DNA of 63,468 nt from Gammaproteobacteria bacterium (lineage in GTDB: Bacteria; Pseudomonadota; Gammaproteobacteria; Steroidobacterales; Steroidobacteraceae): the NCBI GenBank assembly GCA_025358295.1, contig JANYJY010000003.1:1-63468 (forward strand). Reading direction: 5' to 3'. Within the stretch, counting starts at the first letter, position 1. Each line of letters begins with the position of its first letter. Below are positions 34,371-42,980 of this stretch, in pieces. The position numbers were made by a program, and so were the translations under genes. Below the pieces are notes generated by a model. The model ran no database searches. It had not been told where the DNA came from and saw nothing but the letters and a program-made list of their open reading frames with translations.

Positions 34371-36254
34371 TTGGCGGGTCGCCCCACACCCCATCTCGCG
34401 GAATCGCCGCACACCGCTACCGTGTCGGCCGCGGGCGACCAGACCGGCCTGCAGCGGAGCCTGTTCGGTGTGTTTGCCTACAGCAAGCGAGCGCTCATCC
34501 TGGTATGGACCACTAACAAGGCGCTCAGCATCACCCTGGCCGTGCTCACCCTGGTCGCCGGCGTATTGCCGGCCGGGATCGCCTATATCGGCGCCCAGAT
34601 CGTCGATGCGGTAATTCATGCCGCCGATTTTCATCGGCGCACCGGCACCCTGGTGCTCGCTCCGGTCCTGCAATACGTGGCGCTCGAAGCCATCCTGGTG
34701 GCCGCCATATCCATGGCTCAACGCGGCATCTCGCTGGCGCAGTCGCTGCTGCGTGCGCAACTGGGTCAGCGCGTCAACGTCATGATATTGGAAAAGGCGT
34801 TGACCCTGGATTTGACCCAATTCGAGGATTCCGAGTTCTACGACAAGCTCACGCGCGCGCGGCGGGAAGCCTCCAGCCGCCCGCTGAGCCTGGTCATGCG
34901 CACCTTCGGTCTGCTGCAAAATGCCGTCTCGCTCGTGTCCTTCGGTGGCTTGCTGGTGCACTTCTCACCATGGGCCGTCGTGCTGTTGATTTTGGCCGGC
35001 CTGCCGGCGTTTTTGGCGGAGGCGAAATTCTCCGGCGAGGCGTTCCGGCTGTTTCGATGGCGCGCACCCGAGGCGCGCATGCAGATTTATTTGGAATCGG
35101 TGCTGGCACGGGAAGACACCGCGAAGGAAGTGAAATTATTCGAACTGGGGCGGCGCTTGTTGGACCGGTACCGGGACATTTTCACCCGCCTGTATCGCGA
35201 AGATCGCGACCTCACTTTGCGCCGTGATAGCTGGGGCTTTGGCCTGGGGTTGGTAGGCACGGCCACGCTGTATGGCGGCTATGCCTGGATTGCAGCGGAA
35301 ACGGTGCTGGGCGCCATGACCGTCGGACAGATGACCATGTATCTGATGCTATTTCGCCAGGGGCAAACCGCGGTGAGCGCGGCGCTGTCGGCAATCAGCG
35401 GCCTGTACGAAGACAACCTCTATTTGTCGAATCTTTACGAATACCTGGAACAGCCTGTCGGCAGCAGCAGCGGCGATGCCAGGCGCGGCCCGACTCCCGG
35501 CGACGGCATCCGCTTCGAGAACGTCGAGTTCGTCTATCCGGGCGCCACGTCCCCTGCCTTATCGGGCATCGACCTGCACGTTCTGCCGGGACAGAGTCTC
35601 GCCCTGGTCGGGCAAAACGGCTCGGGCAAGACCACCTTGATCAAACTGCTAACCCGGCTCTACCAGCCCACTTCAGGGCGAATACTCTTGGATGGACTCG
35701 ACCTACGTGACTGGGACGAGACCACGCTGCGCCGGCGCATCGGAGTCATCTTTCAAGACTTTGCCCGATACCAAATGCTGGTCGGCGAGAATATCGGTGC
35801 CGGCGACGAGCGCGCCTTCGAGGATGAGGCACGCTGGCGCAGCGCGGCGACTCAGGGGCTTGCCGCAGAATTCATCGACACCTTACCGGCGGGCTACCAC
35901 ACCCAACTGGGCAAGTGGTTCAAGGACGGCCGCGAATTATCGGGTGGTCAATGGCAAAAAATCGCGCTGGCCCGAGCGTTCATGCGCAATGAGGCGGACA
36001 TCTTAGTGCTGGACGAACCCACCGCGGCCATCGATGCGGCGGCCGAAGCGGAAGTCTTCGAACACTTCCGCGAACTGACGCGCAACCGCATCGCCATCGT
36101 CATCTCGCACCGGTTTTCGACCGTGCGCATGACCGATCAAATATTGGTGCTCGACGAAGGCCGTATTGTCGAGCGCGGCAGCCACGAATCGCTGATGGTC
36201 ACCGACGGCCGCTACGCCAAGCTATTCACCTTGCAGGCGCGCGGGTATCGTTAG
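34371..36254 (+). CDS. ABC exporter with fused permease and ATPase
   Basis: 627 residues. An N-terminal six-helix permease (residues about 50-330) and a C-terminal ATPase with Walker A GQNGSGKTT, signature LSGGQWQK, Walker B ILVLDEPTAAID and H-loop VISHRFST. Half-size exporter acting as a dimer; substrate unknown. The annotated start is TTG 34371 with no good RBS; a GTG at 34422 is an alternative. The next gene, a thioredoxin-like lipoprotein, begins five bases later, so the pair is an operon. Confidence 0.9.
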   Translation: MAGRPTPHLAESPHTATVSAAGDQTGLQRSLFGVFAYSKRALILVWTTNKALSITLAVLTLVAGVLPAGIAYIGAQIVDAVIHAADFHRRTGTLVLAPVLQYVALEAILVAAISMAQRGISLAQSLLRAQLGQRVNVMILEKALTLDLTQFEDSEFYDKLTRARREASSRPLSLVMRTFGLLQNAVSLVSFGGLLVHFSPWAVVLLILAGLPAFLAEAKFSGEAFRLFRWRAPEARMQIYLESVLAREDTAKEVKLFELGRRLLDRYRDIFTRLYREDRDLTLRRDSWGFGLGLVGTATLYGGYAWIAAETVLGAMTVGQMTMYLMLFRQGQTAVSAALSAISGLYEDNLYLSNLYEYLEQPVGSSSGDARRGPTPGDGIRFENVEFVYPGATSPALSGIDLHVLPGQSLALVGQNGSGKTTLIKLLTRLYQPTSGRILLDGLDLRDWDETTLRRRIGVIFQDFARYQMLVGENIGAGDERAFEDEARWRSAATQGLAAEFIDTLPAGYHTQLGKWFKDGRELSGGQWQKIALARAFMRNEADILVLDEPTAAIDAAAEAEVFEHFRELTRNRIAIVISHRFSTVRMTDQILVLDEGRIVERGSHESLMVTDGRYAKLFTLQARGYR

Positions 36255-36258
36255 GCTC

Positions 36259-37560
36259 ATGGGCAAGCCGACCGCTATTTCGATAATCCGTTGCACAACG
36301 CCGTTTGCGAACTGGGTTCTGGTCTGGGGCGCCATGGCTGCGGCCACGGCCGGTTTGAACGCTTGCCGGCGCGAAGCGCCGGGCGCCGGGGCGCCGACCG
36401 TCAAGGCCGGGGTGTATCGTGCCGTGCTCGAGCTACCGGCAGGAGAATTGCCCTTTGGCCTGGTGCTGGAACGAAATGGAGCGGCCGCGACCGGCTATTT
36501 GCTCAACGGCAAGGAGCGGGTCGCGTTGGACGAGGTCACCATCGCCGGCGCCCATCTGGACATCCGCATGCCGGGTTATGAAAATCGCCTCACCGCCGAT
36601 GCCGAGGGCGATCTGCTGGTGGGAGAAGTGGTGCTGTCCAAGGCGGGCGCCAAGCAACAGCATATCGTGCTGCGCGCGCAGCTCGGCCGCGACTATCGCT
36701 TCTTCGCACAGCCCGAGAACGACGCCGCGGATGTATCGGGCCGTTGGGCCGTTACCTTCACCGGCGACGACGGCAAGCAGGAACTCGCGGTCGGAGAATT
36801 TACGCAGGTTCGTGATACGGTCAGCGGCACATTTTTGGCGGAAACCGGCGATCATCGATTTCTTGCCGGCCAGGTCAAGGGCAACGAGTTGTTCCTCTCC
36901 ACCTTCGACGGCGCACACGCGTTTTTTTACAAGGCAAAGCTCGCAGCCGACGGTGCGGCCCTCACCGGCGACTTTTGGGTCGGTATGGCGGTTCACGAAG
37001 CATGGACGGGCAAGCGCGATGCGAATGCGGCGCTGCCCGACGCCTACCGCCTTACCAATATGCGCGCCGGTTCCCAGCGCTTCGATTTTGCCTTCCCCGA
37101 CCTTGCCGGCAATACGGTTTCCTCAAAAGATCCGTTATTTCACGACAAGGTGATGATTGTGGCGCTGGCGGGCAGCTGGTGCCCGAATTGCCACGACGAG
37201 GCGGCCTTTCTGGAGCCGCTGTATCGCGAGTATCGCGGCAAAGGGTTGGAGGTCGTCTCGCTCATGTTCGAGCACTTCGGCGATTTTCCGCGCGCCGCCG
37301 AGGCCACACAGCGTTTTCGTCAGCACTATGGCATCGAATATACCACTCTGATCGCCGGCATTTCGAACAAGGACGAGGTGGCAAAAAAATTGCCGATGCT
37401 GGACCGGTTCTATGCCTTCCCCACAACCATCTTCATCGACCGCAAAGGCAACGTGCGCAAGATCCATACGGGATTTTCCGGACCCGCCACCGGCGATCAC
37501 TACACTGAGTTCGTGAAAGAGGTGAAAGACACTCTCGATCAGCTGCTCGCGGAGACTTGA
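36259..37560 (+). CDS. Thioredoxin-like (TlpA/ResA type) lipoprotein
   Basis: 433 residues. A lipobox-like LNAC near residue 36 suggests a lipoprotein. A long N-terminal domain of about 230 residues (beta-rich, [24 protein letters not shown]) precedes a thioredoxin fold with active site WCPNC (Cys308, Cys311) and cis-Pro FPTTIFID. It probably reduces or isomerises extracytoplasmic disulfides. Operon with the ABC exporter upstream suggests a link between export and folding of the substrate, which is inference. Confidence 0.87.
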   Translation: MGKPTAISIIRCTTPFANWVLVWGAMAAATAGLNACRREAPGAGAPTVKAGVYRAVLELPAGELPFGLVLERNGAAATGYLLNGKERVALDEVTIAGAHLDIRMPGYENRLTADAEGDLLVGEVVLSKAGAKQQHIVLRAQLGRDYRFFAQPENDAADVSGRWAVTFTGDDGKQELAVGEFTQVRDTVSGTFLAETGDHRFLAGQVKGNELFLSTFDGAHAFFYKAKLAADGAALTGDFWVGMAVHEAWTGKRDANAALPDAYRLTNMRAGSQRFDFAFPDLAGNTVSSKDPLFHDKVMIVALAGSWCPNCHDEAAFLEPLYREYRGKGLEVVSLMFEHFGDFPRAAEATQRFRQHYGIEYTTLIAGISNKDEVAKKLPMLDRFYAFPTTIFIDRKGNVRKIHTGFSGPATGDHYTEFVKEVKDTLDQLLAET

Positions 37561-37561
37561 A

Positions 37562-38044
37562 ATGCCATCCTTCGACGTCGTATCCGAAATCGATACCCAT
37601 GAATTGACCAATGCAGTCGACCAGGCAATACGCGAGCTCGGGCAGCGTTTCGATTTCAAGGGCACTGATGCCTCCTTCGAGCTGGAGGAGACGACCGTCA
37701 CCATGATCGCGCCCGCCGATTTTTAACTCAAGCAAATGCTGGAAATCCTCAAGCTCAGAATCGCCAAGCGCGGCATCGATGTCGCCTGTCTCGAAGTGAA
37801 AGACCCGGAGATCAATCTCGCCAGGGCCAAGCAGCTGGCGATACTGAAACAGGGCATCGACGCCGATACGGGTCGCAAAGTATCGAAGCTGATCAAAGAA
37901 TCCAAGCTCAAGGTACAAGCTCAGATTCAAGGCGAGAAGGTTCGAATCGTCGGCAAGAAACGCGATGACCTGCAAGAAGCCATCGCGTTTCTACGCAAGG
38001 CGGATGTCGGCATGCCGCTGCAATTCAATAATTTTCGCGACTGA
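37562..38044 (+). pseudogene. yajQ: YajQ family nucleotide-binding protein, interrupted by TAA
   Basis: The complete YajQ/DUF520 sequence is present in one frame, [21 protein letters not shown] through to PLQFNNFRD (160 codons), except that codon 55 is TAA at 37724-37726 where relatives have Gln (DFQxxQ). A single C-to-T change of CAA explains it. Two pieces result: 54 residues, and a possible re-initiated part from ATG 37736. YajQ binds cyclic di-GMP in some xanthomonads. The rest is undamaged, suggesting a very recent mutation or a read error. It lies one base after the upstream gene's stop. Confidence 0.88.
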
Positions 38045-38069
38045 ACCCCGCCGGATCTGCCCGCGCGAG

Positions 38070-38399
38070 TCAGCGCACAATGACGGTTCCAACCATGCTG
38101 GGGTGAATCGAGCAGGTAAAGTGGTATGTGCCGGGCCGGTCGAATTTGAAAGAGAAACTCTCTTTCGTATCCATCGCGCCGGAACGAAACGCGCCCGAGT
38201 CGCTGACCGCCGTATGTGGTTCATCGTCCAGGTTGGTCCAGGTTACCGTGGCCCCGACGGACACGATCAGCGGCACCGGCGAGAACGCGAAATTCTTCAC
38301 CGTGATGCGAACCGATTCCGGGGCGTCGGCCAGCGATGAACCGCCGACCGCCATCGAAGACAACAGAGCCAGCCGCCACAACAGGGATGGGCAATTCAT
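38070..38399 (-). CDS. Periplasmic cupredoxin (plastocyanin/amicyanin-like)
   Basis: 109 residues. A signal peptide (residues 1-25, ends SLADA) precedes a single cupredoxin domain. Type-1 copper ligands are visible: His62 in DDEPHT, then Cys96, His99 and Met102 in FTCSIHPSM. It overlaps the metallophosphoesterase gene by four bases and is the last gene of the ECF-controlled cluster. Small electron carrier or copper-binding protein; partner not shown. Confidence 0.9.
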   Translation of the reverse strand: MNCPSLLWRLALLSSMAVGGSSLADAPESVRITVKNFAFSPVPLIVSVGATVTWTNLDDEPHTAVSDSGAFRSGAMDTKESFSFKFDRPGTYHFTCSIHPSMVGTVIVR

Positions 38400-39343
38400 G
38401 ACCGGGCCAGCGTCATATCGCTCATGGCCAATGAGCGGGGGTGTTTAACCACGGACACACTGGTGACGCCGAGCATTGCCGCCAACTCATCCGGCGGCGC
38501 CTTCAGCGGTCCCGGTCCAGGCCCGACGCCCGCCAAGGGTTGCGGGTACGCAGTCGAGCGGGCCGTATGGAAGGTCATATTTCCTTCCACCTTTTGAACG
38601 ATCTGATGAATATGGCCGTTCAATACCGTCACCGATCCGAAGCGGCGCAATCGATTGGTCAGCAACTCCGCATCGCCGGTCCCCCACCCCCAGGGCTCGT
38701 AGATCGACCACAATGGCATGTGTGCGAAGACCACGATGGGCGTGCTGTCGGTGCGGCCCTTCAAGTCAGCAGCCACCCAATCGAGTTGCTCGGTGCCGAG
38801 CGTGCCGAGACCGCCGGGCTTGAACTGCATGACATTCACGAGGCCGATGAAGTGCACGCCGGCGTGATCGAAGCTGTAGTACCCCTTGTTGCCGGAGGCC
38901 TTGCCGAACCGGCTGAAGTACTCCGTCATGGCGGCGTCGGTGGTGTCATGTTCACCCGGCACAGTGTGGATCTCGGTGGTGCGCAGGCGCGACAGCAGCT
39001 GCTGCGCCAGATCGAATTCCGCGGGCTTCGACAGATGCGTGATGTCCCCGGTATGAATGATCAACGCGGGTTGGCGCGCCATTCCGTTCACCAGATCAAT
39101 GGTTTGATTCAGCGTTCCGTTGACATCGGGATTCGCTTCTTTATTGAAGCCGATGTGCGTGTCGCTGATTTGCACGAACAGCGGCGTCCCTGCTCGGACC
39201 ATGCCCTCCTTGTCCGCAGCGGCTACCGCCAGGTCGAGCGGCGCAAAAACTCCGCCGGATAAGACAAAAAGCGTTCCCGCCCCACCATAGGCCAAGCACT
39301 TGAGCGCGTCGCGTCGCGATTGCAGCAATTTTTCGTCCGGCAT
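38396..39343 (-). CDS. Tat-exported metallophosphoesterase
   Basis: 315 residues. N-terminal SRRDALK is a Tat motif followed by a hydrophobic stretch. Calcineurin-like metal motifs are in order: Asp61-x-His63, HTGD (97-100), PGEHD (GEHD where most have GNHD, 130-133), FAHMP (His208) and GHIH (243-246). Cytoplasmic folding with metal before Tat export fits. AGGAG lies seven bases before the ATG. An ECF-type promoter copy is just upstream. Substrate unknown. Confidence 0.9.
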   Translation of the reverse strand: MPDEKLLQSRRDALKCLAYGGAGTLFVLSGGVFAPLDLAVAAADKEGMVRAGTPLFVQISDTHIGFNKEANPDVNGTLNQTIDLVNGMARQPALIIHTGDITHLSKPAEFDLAQQLLSRLRTTEIHTVPGEHDTTDAAMTEYFSRFGKASGNKGYYSFDHAGVHFIGLVNVMQFKPGGLGTLGTEQLDWVAADLKGRTDSTPIVVFAHMPLWSIYEPWGWGTGDAELLTNRLRRFGSVTVLNGHIHQIVQKVEGNMTFHTARSTAYPQPLAGVGPGPGPLKAPPDELAAMLGVTSVSVVKHPRSLAMSDMTLARS

Positions 39344-39371
39344 AGTCCACTCCTGGTTTGTTCAGGAGAGA

Positions 39372-39400
39372 AGACTTCCGCCGCGGCCGATTTATTCCCC
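39372..39400 (-). promoter_or_regulatory. ECF promoter copy B (before metallophosphoesterase)
   Basis: Minus-strand GGGGAATAAA (39400-39391), 15 bases, GTCT (39375-39372). The first block extends to TCGAGGGGAATAAA, identical to the copy before the sigma gene, with the same spacing. Transcription would start near 39365, giving a 22-base leader with AGGAG before the metallophosphoesterase. The -35 block contains the stop codon of the anti-sigma gene. Confidence 0.8.
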
Positions 39401-40195
39401 TCGATCGCGCGCGCCGAGATCTTGCAGCAGTCGAACCAAACTCAGCAATTCATCCCTCGCGGTGTCCGAAACGGCGCAGTAATCGAGATTCCCCGATTTC
39501 CAAAACACGAAGTGATAGCCGTTGCGAGACACGTCGGCCGGCAAGCCTCGGCCGTCGCCCGCCCAACTGAATACATTGATGACATGCGCGCCATGTTGGT
39601 AGACGACTACGGCCGAGCGCTGGCGATCCAGATAGTCGGCGCGCCCACCCATCAGCCGAAAGCCCTGCGGCTCAAAATCGGCAACCACCGGCGACACGTC
39701 GGTGTGTCCCGCAAACCACGGCTTCACCGTGTGCCGGTCGGTGGACACCACGTCGATGAGATGCGCGGGCATCAAAGAGCGCACATGTGCGCTTGCCAAT
39801 TCATCGATCAGCGGATTACCCAGCCGCGGCAGGACCAGCAGAAATGCGCAAGCCACCGCGACGGCCGAGGCCCCAACTCCAGCAAGCGCTCCCAGCCAGA
39901 AGGGCCGTATCCGCCGCGTCGGCGCAGCCGGCCCTCGAATATCACGCTCGCGCATGTCCTGCACCGGTGCGGCGCCGTCCTGATCCAGCGCCCGCGAAAT
40001 CGAGGTGCGAAGCGCGGGGGAAGCATGGGCATAGGCAGCACTGCGACGTAGCGCTGCGCGCACCTGCTCGAGATCCTTGAGTAGGGTGCGGCACTCACCG
40101 CAATGCTCGGCATGCCGCTCGATCTCCACCGCGCTGACTGCGTCGACTTCGCCGTCGAAGTAGGCCTGCACCCGCAACGATTCAGCGCACCGCAC
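39392..40195 (-). CDS. Anti-sigma factor with zinc-binding (HC2) domain
   Basis: 267 residues. N-terminal His28-x3-Cys32-x2-Cys35 zinc motif (RHAEHCGEC) for holding the sigma factor, one membrane helix at about 99-122, and a periplasmic C-terminal domain (residues 125-267). It overlaps the ECF sigma gene by 14 bases, the usual coupling. The last codons GGG GAA TAA form part of the -35 element of the next promoter. Confidence 0.9.
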   Translation of the reverse strand: MRCAESLRVQAYFDGEVDAVSAVEIERHAEHCGECRTLLKDLEQVRAALRRSAAYAHASPALRTSISRALDQDGAAPVQDMRERDIRGPAAPTRRIRPFWLGALAGVGASAVAVACAFLLVLPRLGNPLIDELASAHVRSLMPAHLIDVVSTDRHTVKPWFAGHTDVSPVVADFEPQGFRLMGGRADYLDRQRSAVVVYQHGAHVINVFSWAGDGRGLPADVSRNGYHFVFWKSGNLDYCAVSDTARDELLSLVRLLQDLGARDRGE

Positions 40196-40727
40196 GCGGC
40201 TCTCCTGCGGTTTCCAGCAGCCAACGCGCCTTCAACGCGGCCCGCGAGCGCGCCAGCCGCGACATGACGGTACCGATGGGCACGCTCGTAACTTGCGCGA
40301 TTTGGCGGTAGTCCATTTCCTCTATTTCGCGCAACATCAACACCGTGCGGTGCTCTTCGGGCAATGCCGCAATCAGCTTCTCCAGGGTGCGCCGCTCGTC
40401 CCTGCGAATGGATTCATCTTGCGGATCGGGGATGTTCGACCTCATGGCGTAGCCGTATTGGGCATCGTTTTCTTCCGGCAAAGGCACAAAAGCGCGCCGT
40501 TGCCTCTGCCTAAAGGCAGTCGAATGGCAATTTCTCACGATCGCCAGCAGCCAGGCCTTCACGTCGGAGCCCCGCAGTGCATCAAATCCGCGAAAGGCAC
40601 GTAGTACGGCCTCCTGCACGATGTCATCGGCGTCGGCGGGCGCATGGGTCAACCAACGAGCAAACCGGTACGCAGCGTCCAGGTGCGGCAATACCTCCGC
40701 CTCGAATCGCGCGCGCTTCTCATCCAT
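40182..40727 (-). CDS. ECF-family RNA polymerase sigma factor
   Basis: 181 residues. Sigma region 2 (AYRFARWLTHAPADADDIVQEAVLRAFRGFDAL, WLLAIVRN) and region 4 (LPEEHRTVLMLREIEEMDYRQIAQVTSVPIGTVMSRLARSR). First of four genes: sigma, anti-sigma, metallophosphoesterase, cupredoxin. Autoregulation is likely from the promoter copy directly upstream. That promoter would start RNA only two or three bases before the ATG, implying a nearly leaderless message. Stimulus unknown. Confidence 0.93.
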   Translation of the reverse strand: MDEKRARFEAEVLPHLDAAYRFARWLTHAPADADDIVQEAVLRAFRGFDALRGSDVKAWLLAIVRNCHSTAFRQRQRRAFVPLPEENDAQYGYAMRSNIPDPQDESIRRDERRTLEKLIAALPEEHRTVLMLREIEEMDYRQIAQVTSVPIGTVMSRLARSRAALKARWLLETAGEPRAVR

Positions 40728-40735
40728 GCAGGCTA

Positions 40736-40764
40736 AGACTCATCCGCGGCTCACTTTATTCCCC
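40736..40764 (-). promoter_or_regulatory. ECF promoter copy A (before sigma factor)
   Basis: Minus-strand GGGGAATAAA (40764-40755), 15 bases, GTCT (40739-40736). It is identical to copy B over TCGAGGGGAATAAA and in the spacing to GTCTT. The -35 overlaps the stop of the NYN gene. Confidence 0.8.
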
Positions 40765-41253
40765 TCGAACGCCACCCATTTTCATAAGCAGGGGATCTTT
40801 GATGGGAATGAACTTATTCGCCGCGCGAATCAGCGATGCGGCGGTAAGTTCAGCGACACCGTAAACCTCCACCGACACCTGATGTTTGTCGCGGATCCTG
40901 GTGACCAGCATATCGAAATCACCGTCACCCGAGGCCAGGACCACGACGTCCACCTGAGGAGCATATTCGAGCACGTCCAAGGTGATGCCCACGTCCCAAT
41001 CCCCTTTTGCGGATCCGTCGTTTCTTTGAATGAACGGCCGTAATTTCACCTCGAAACCGATAGCCCTCAATATATTTTGAAATTGCCTCTGTTTTTCATC
41101 GCCGCGATCGATCGCGAATGCGATTGCCTTGACTACCTGCCTGTTGCGAGTGGCGGCCAACCAAAAGTTGTTGTAGTCGAAATGGCGCGAGAAGAACTGC
41201 CGCGTCGTGTAATAGATATTTTGCACATCGACGAAGACAGCCACGGTTTCCAT
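40756..41253 (-). CDS. NYN/LabA-like domain protein (DUF88)
   Basis: 165 residues. A PIN-like NYN fold with conserved acidic residues in VFVDVQNIYY, KGDWDVGITLDV and VVLASGDGDFDMLV, the family metal site. These proteins are likely RNases. Its C-terminus RGE is encoded by the same bases as the ECF promoter -35 block. 46 bases separate it from apbE upstream on the same strand. Confidence 0.88.
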   Translation of the reverse strand: METVAVFVDVQNIYYTTRQFFSRHFDYNNFWLAATRNRQVVKAIAFAIDRGDEKQRQFQNILRAIGFEVKLRPFIQRNDGSAKGDWDVGITLDVLEYAPQVDVVVLASGDGDFDMLVTRIRDKHQVSVEVYGVAELTAASLIRAANKFIPIKDPLLMKMGGVRGE

Positions 41254-41299
41254 AGGTATTTATCTAAAGACTGGCGGTGGAGGCCGGCAAACCATCGAA

Positions 41300-42307
41300 C
41301 TATTTCGACGGCGCATGTCTCGGCGCGGGCTCGATTCCCTTGGAGTAGATCACCGTTCCGTCGAGCTTGACGATAATCGCATCGATATCATCGATGCGAT
41401 TGTAGATCTCCATCGCCTTCTCCGGGCCCAACACGAATGCCGTCTTCGATAAGCCGTCGGTGCGCGTGGCATAGGGACCTATGATCGTCGCGCTGCGCAC
41501 CTTGCTCGCGGAGTGGCCGGTATGCGGGTCGATGATGTGGTGATATCGCACTCCGTCTTCCTCGAAGAATCGCTCATAATCGCCGGAAGTCGAAATGGCC
41601 GCGTCGACCAGCGGAATCCGCGTGATCACCTCTCCTTCTCCCTTGCGTGGATCTCGAATGCCGACCATCCAGGGTTTGCCGAATCGGTCGCCGATGATGC
41701 GGCTGTCGCCACCGGCCGAGACGTACGCCCGGGTGAAACCCCGCGCTTTCAGAACGTCGATACCCCGGTCCACCGAATATCCCTTGGCGATGCCGCCGAG
41801 ATCGATGCGCACGCCCTTCTGCGAGAATTGCACCGTTTGATTTTTCGGATTCAGCAATACATGGCGGAAGTTGACCGCCGGCAATGCCTTGTCGATTTGC
41901 TTTTCGTCCGGGTGCACGTGCTGCCGGAAATCGTACAGATAGCCGACGCTGGCGTAGGTGATGTCGAAGGCGCCGTCGGTGATAACGGAATACTCCTTCG
42001 CCGTGACCAGCAAATCGAACAGTTCCTTGCTGATCCGCATAGGGCCGTCGGCGGCCTTGGCGTTGACCTGGGATACTTCGCTGCTGGGTTTGTAAGTGCT
42101 CATCGAATCGTCGATGTGCCGCATTTCCTCCAGCAAGGCATCAATCGCCCCATCGGCTTTCTGCTGATCCTCAGACCAAAGCTCAACGGTAATACGCGTT
42201 CCCATGATGCCGTCGGTCACGCGTCGAACCCATTCCGCGTGCGCCGGTCCGGCAAGACCTAGCAGTGCTGCCAAATAGGCGACGCATTTGAGAGTCTGTA
42301 TTTTCAT
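41300..42307 (-). CDS. apbE: FAD:protein FMN transferase (ApbE)
   Basis: 335 residues. Attaches FMN covalently to Thr or Ser of target flavoproteins such as RnfG and NqrC. A signal peptide (residues 1-24) is followed by VTDGIMGTRITVELW, DLGGIAKGYSVDRG, SAGGDSRIIG and the metal site in STSGDYERFF and HIIDPHTG. Exported to the periplasm. No rnf or nqr genes are visible in the window. Confidence 0.93.
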   Translation of the reverse strand: MKIQTLKCVAYLAALLGLAGPAHAEWVRRVTDGIMGTRITVELWSEDQQKADGAIDALLEEMRHIDDSMSTYKPSSEVSQVNAKAADGPMRISKELFDLLVTAKEYSVITDGAFDITYASVGYLYDFRQHVHPDEKQIDKALPAVNFRHVLLNPKNQTVQFSQKGVRIDLGGIAKGYSVDRGIDVLKARGFTRAYVSAGGDSRIIGDRFGKPWMVGIRDPRKGEGEVITRIPLVDAAISTSGDYERFFEEDGVRYHHIIDPHTGHSASKVRSATIIGPYATRTDGLSKTAFVLGPEKAMEIYNRIDDIDAIIVKLDGTVIYSKGIEPAPRHAPSK

Positions 42308-42338
42308 GCGCCTAGCCTAGCCGTTTCCAAGCCAATGT

Positions 42339-42953
42339 TCATCGCCGGGCCGGTGTGCGCCGCCACTGCAGTATCACCATTGCGCTTCCGACCATGCCTC
42401 CCAAGTGGGCAAAGTGCGCCACTCCCGACAGGTTCCCGGTAACACCCAGGAAGAGCTCGATTCCAGCGTAAATGGTCGCAAACAGCCATGCCGGCATGGG
42501 GATGGGCGGGATCAGCGGAATGACCTTGCGCGTCGGAAACAGGTAGGCGTAGGCCAGCAGAAGTCCAAACACGCCGCCGGAAGCGCCGACGGTCCAGCCG
42601 GGTGGCGCGCCGAACATCATGGGCACGAATAGCTGGCAGACGGCGGCGCTCACCACCGAGGCGAAATAGCAGGCGAGCAGGCGGCGTGGTCCGACGTAAC
42701 TCTCCACTTCGCTGCCGAACATCCATAGGCCCAGCATGTTGAACAGCAGATGCCAAATGTTATCGGTACTATGCAGAAACGCGTAAGTGACGATTTGCCA
42801 GAGGTGGAAATACGGTTCACCGTCGATGTGCTGCAGCGGCCACAGGGCGAACAACACATCCACCGCGCCCCGCGATACGCTTTGCAGGACATACACGAAC
42901 ACATTCACGGCGATCAGGATTTTGACTGCGGAAGGCTTCATATGGCGATTCAT
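42339..42953 (-). CDS. Rhomboid-family intramembrane serine protease
   Basis: 204 residues with six membrane helices. Catalytic Ser125 in TVGASGGVFG and His183 in HFAHLGG, plus the HLLFNMLGLWMFG motif of helix 2. Cuts substrates within the membrane; none identified. It is 31 bases upstream of apbE on the same strand and divergent from the dehydrogenase. Confidence 0.93.
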   Translation of the reverse strand: MNRHMKPSAVKILIAVNVFVYVLQSVSRGAVDVLFALWPLQHIDGEPYFHLWQIVTYAFLHSTDNIWHLLFNMLGLWMFGSEVESYVGPRRLLACYFASVVSAAVCQLFVPMMFGAPPGWTVGASGGVFGLLLAYAYLFPTRKVIPLIPPIPMPAWLFATIYAGIELFLGVTGNLSGVAHFAHLGGMVGSAMVILQWRRTPARR

Positions 42954-42980
42954 TCTACCTGCGATTGAAGTAAAACCCTC

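Noticed and set aside
37931-37942. GGTTCGAATCG resembling a tRNA T-arm
   Set aside because: It lies inside the yajQ frame and no cloverleaf can be built around it. No tRNA, rRNA or CRISPR array was found elsewhere.
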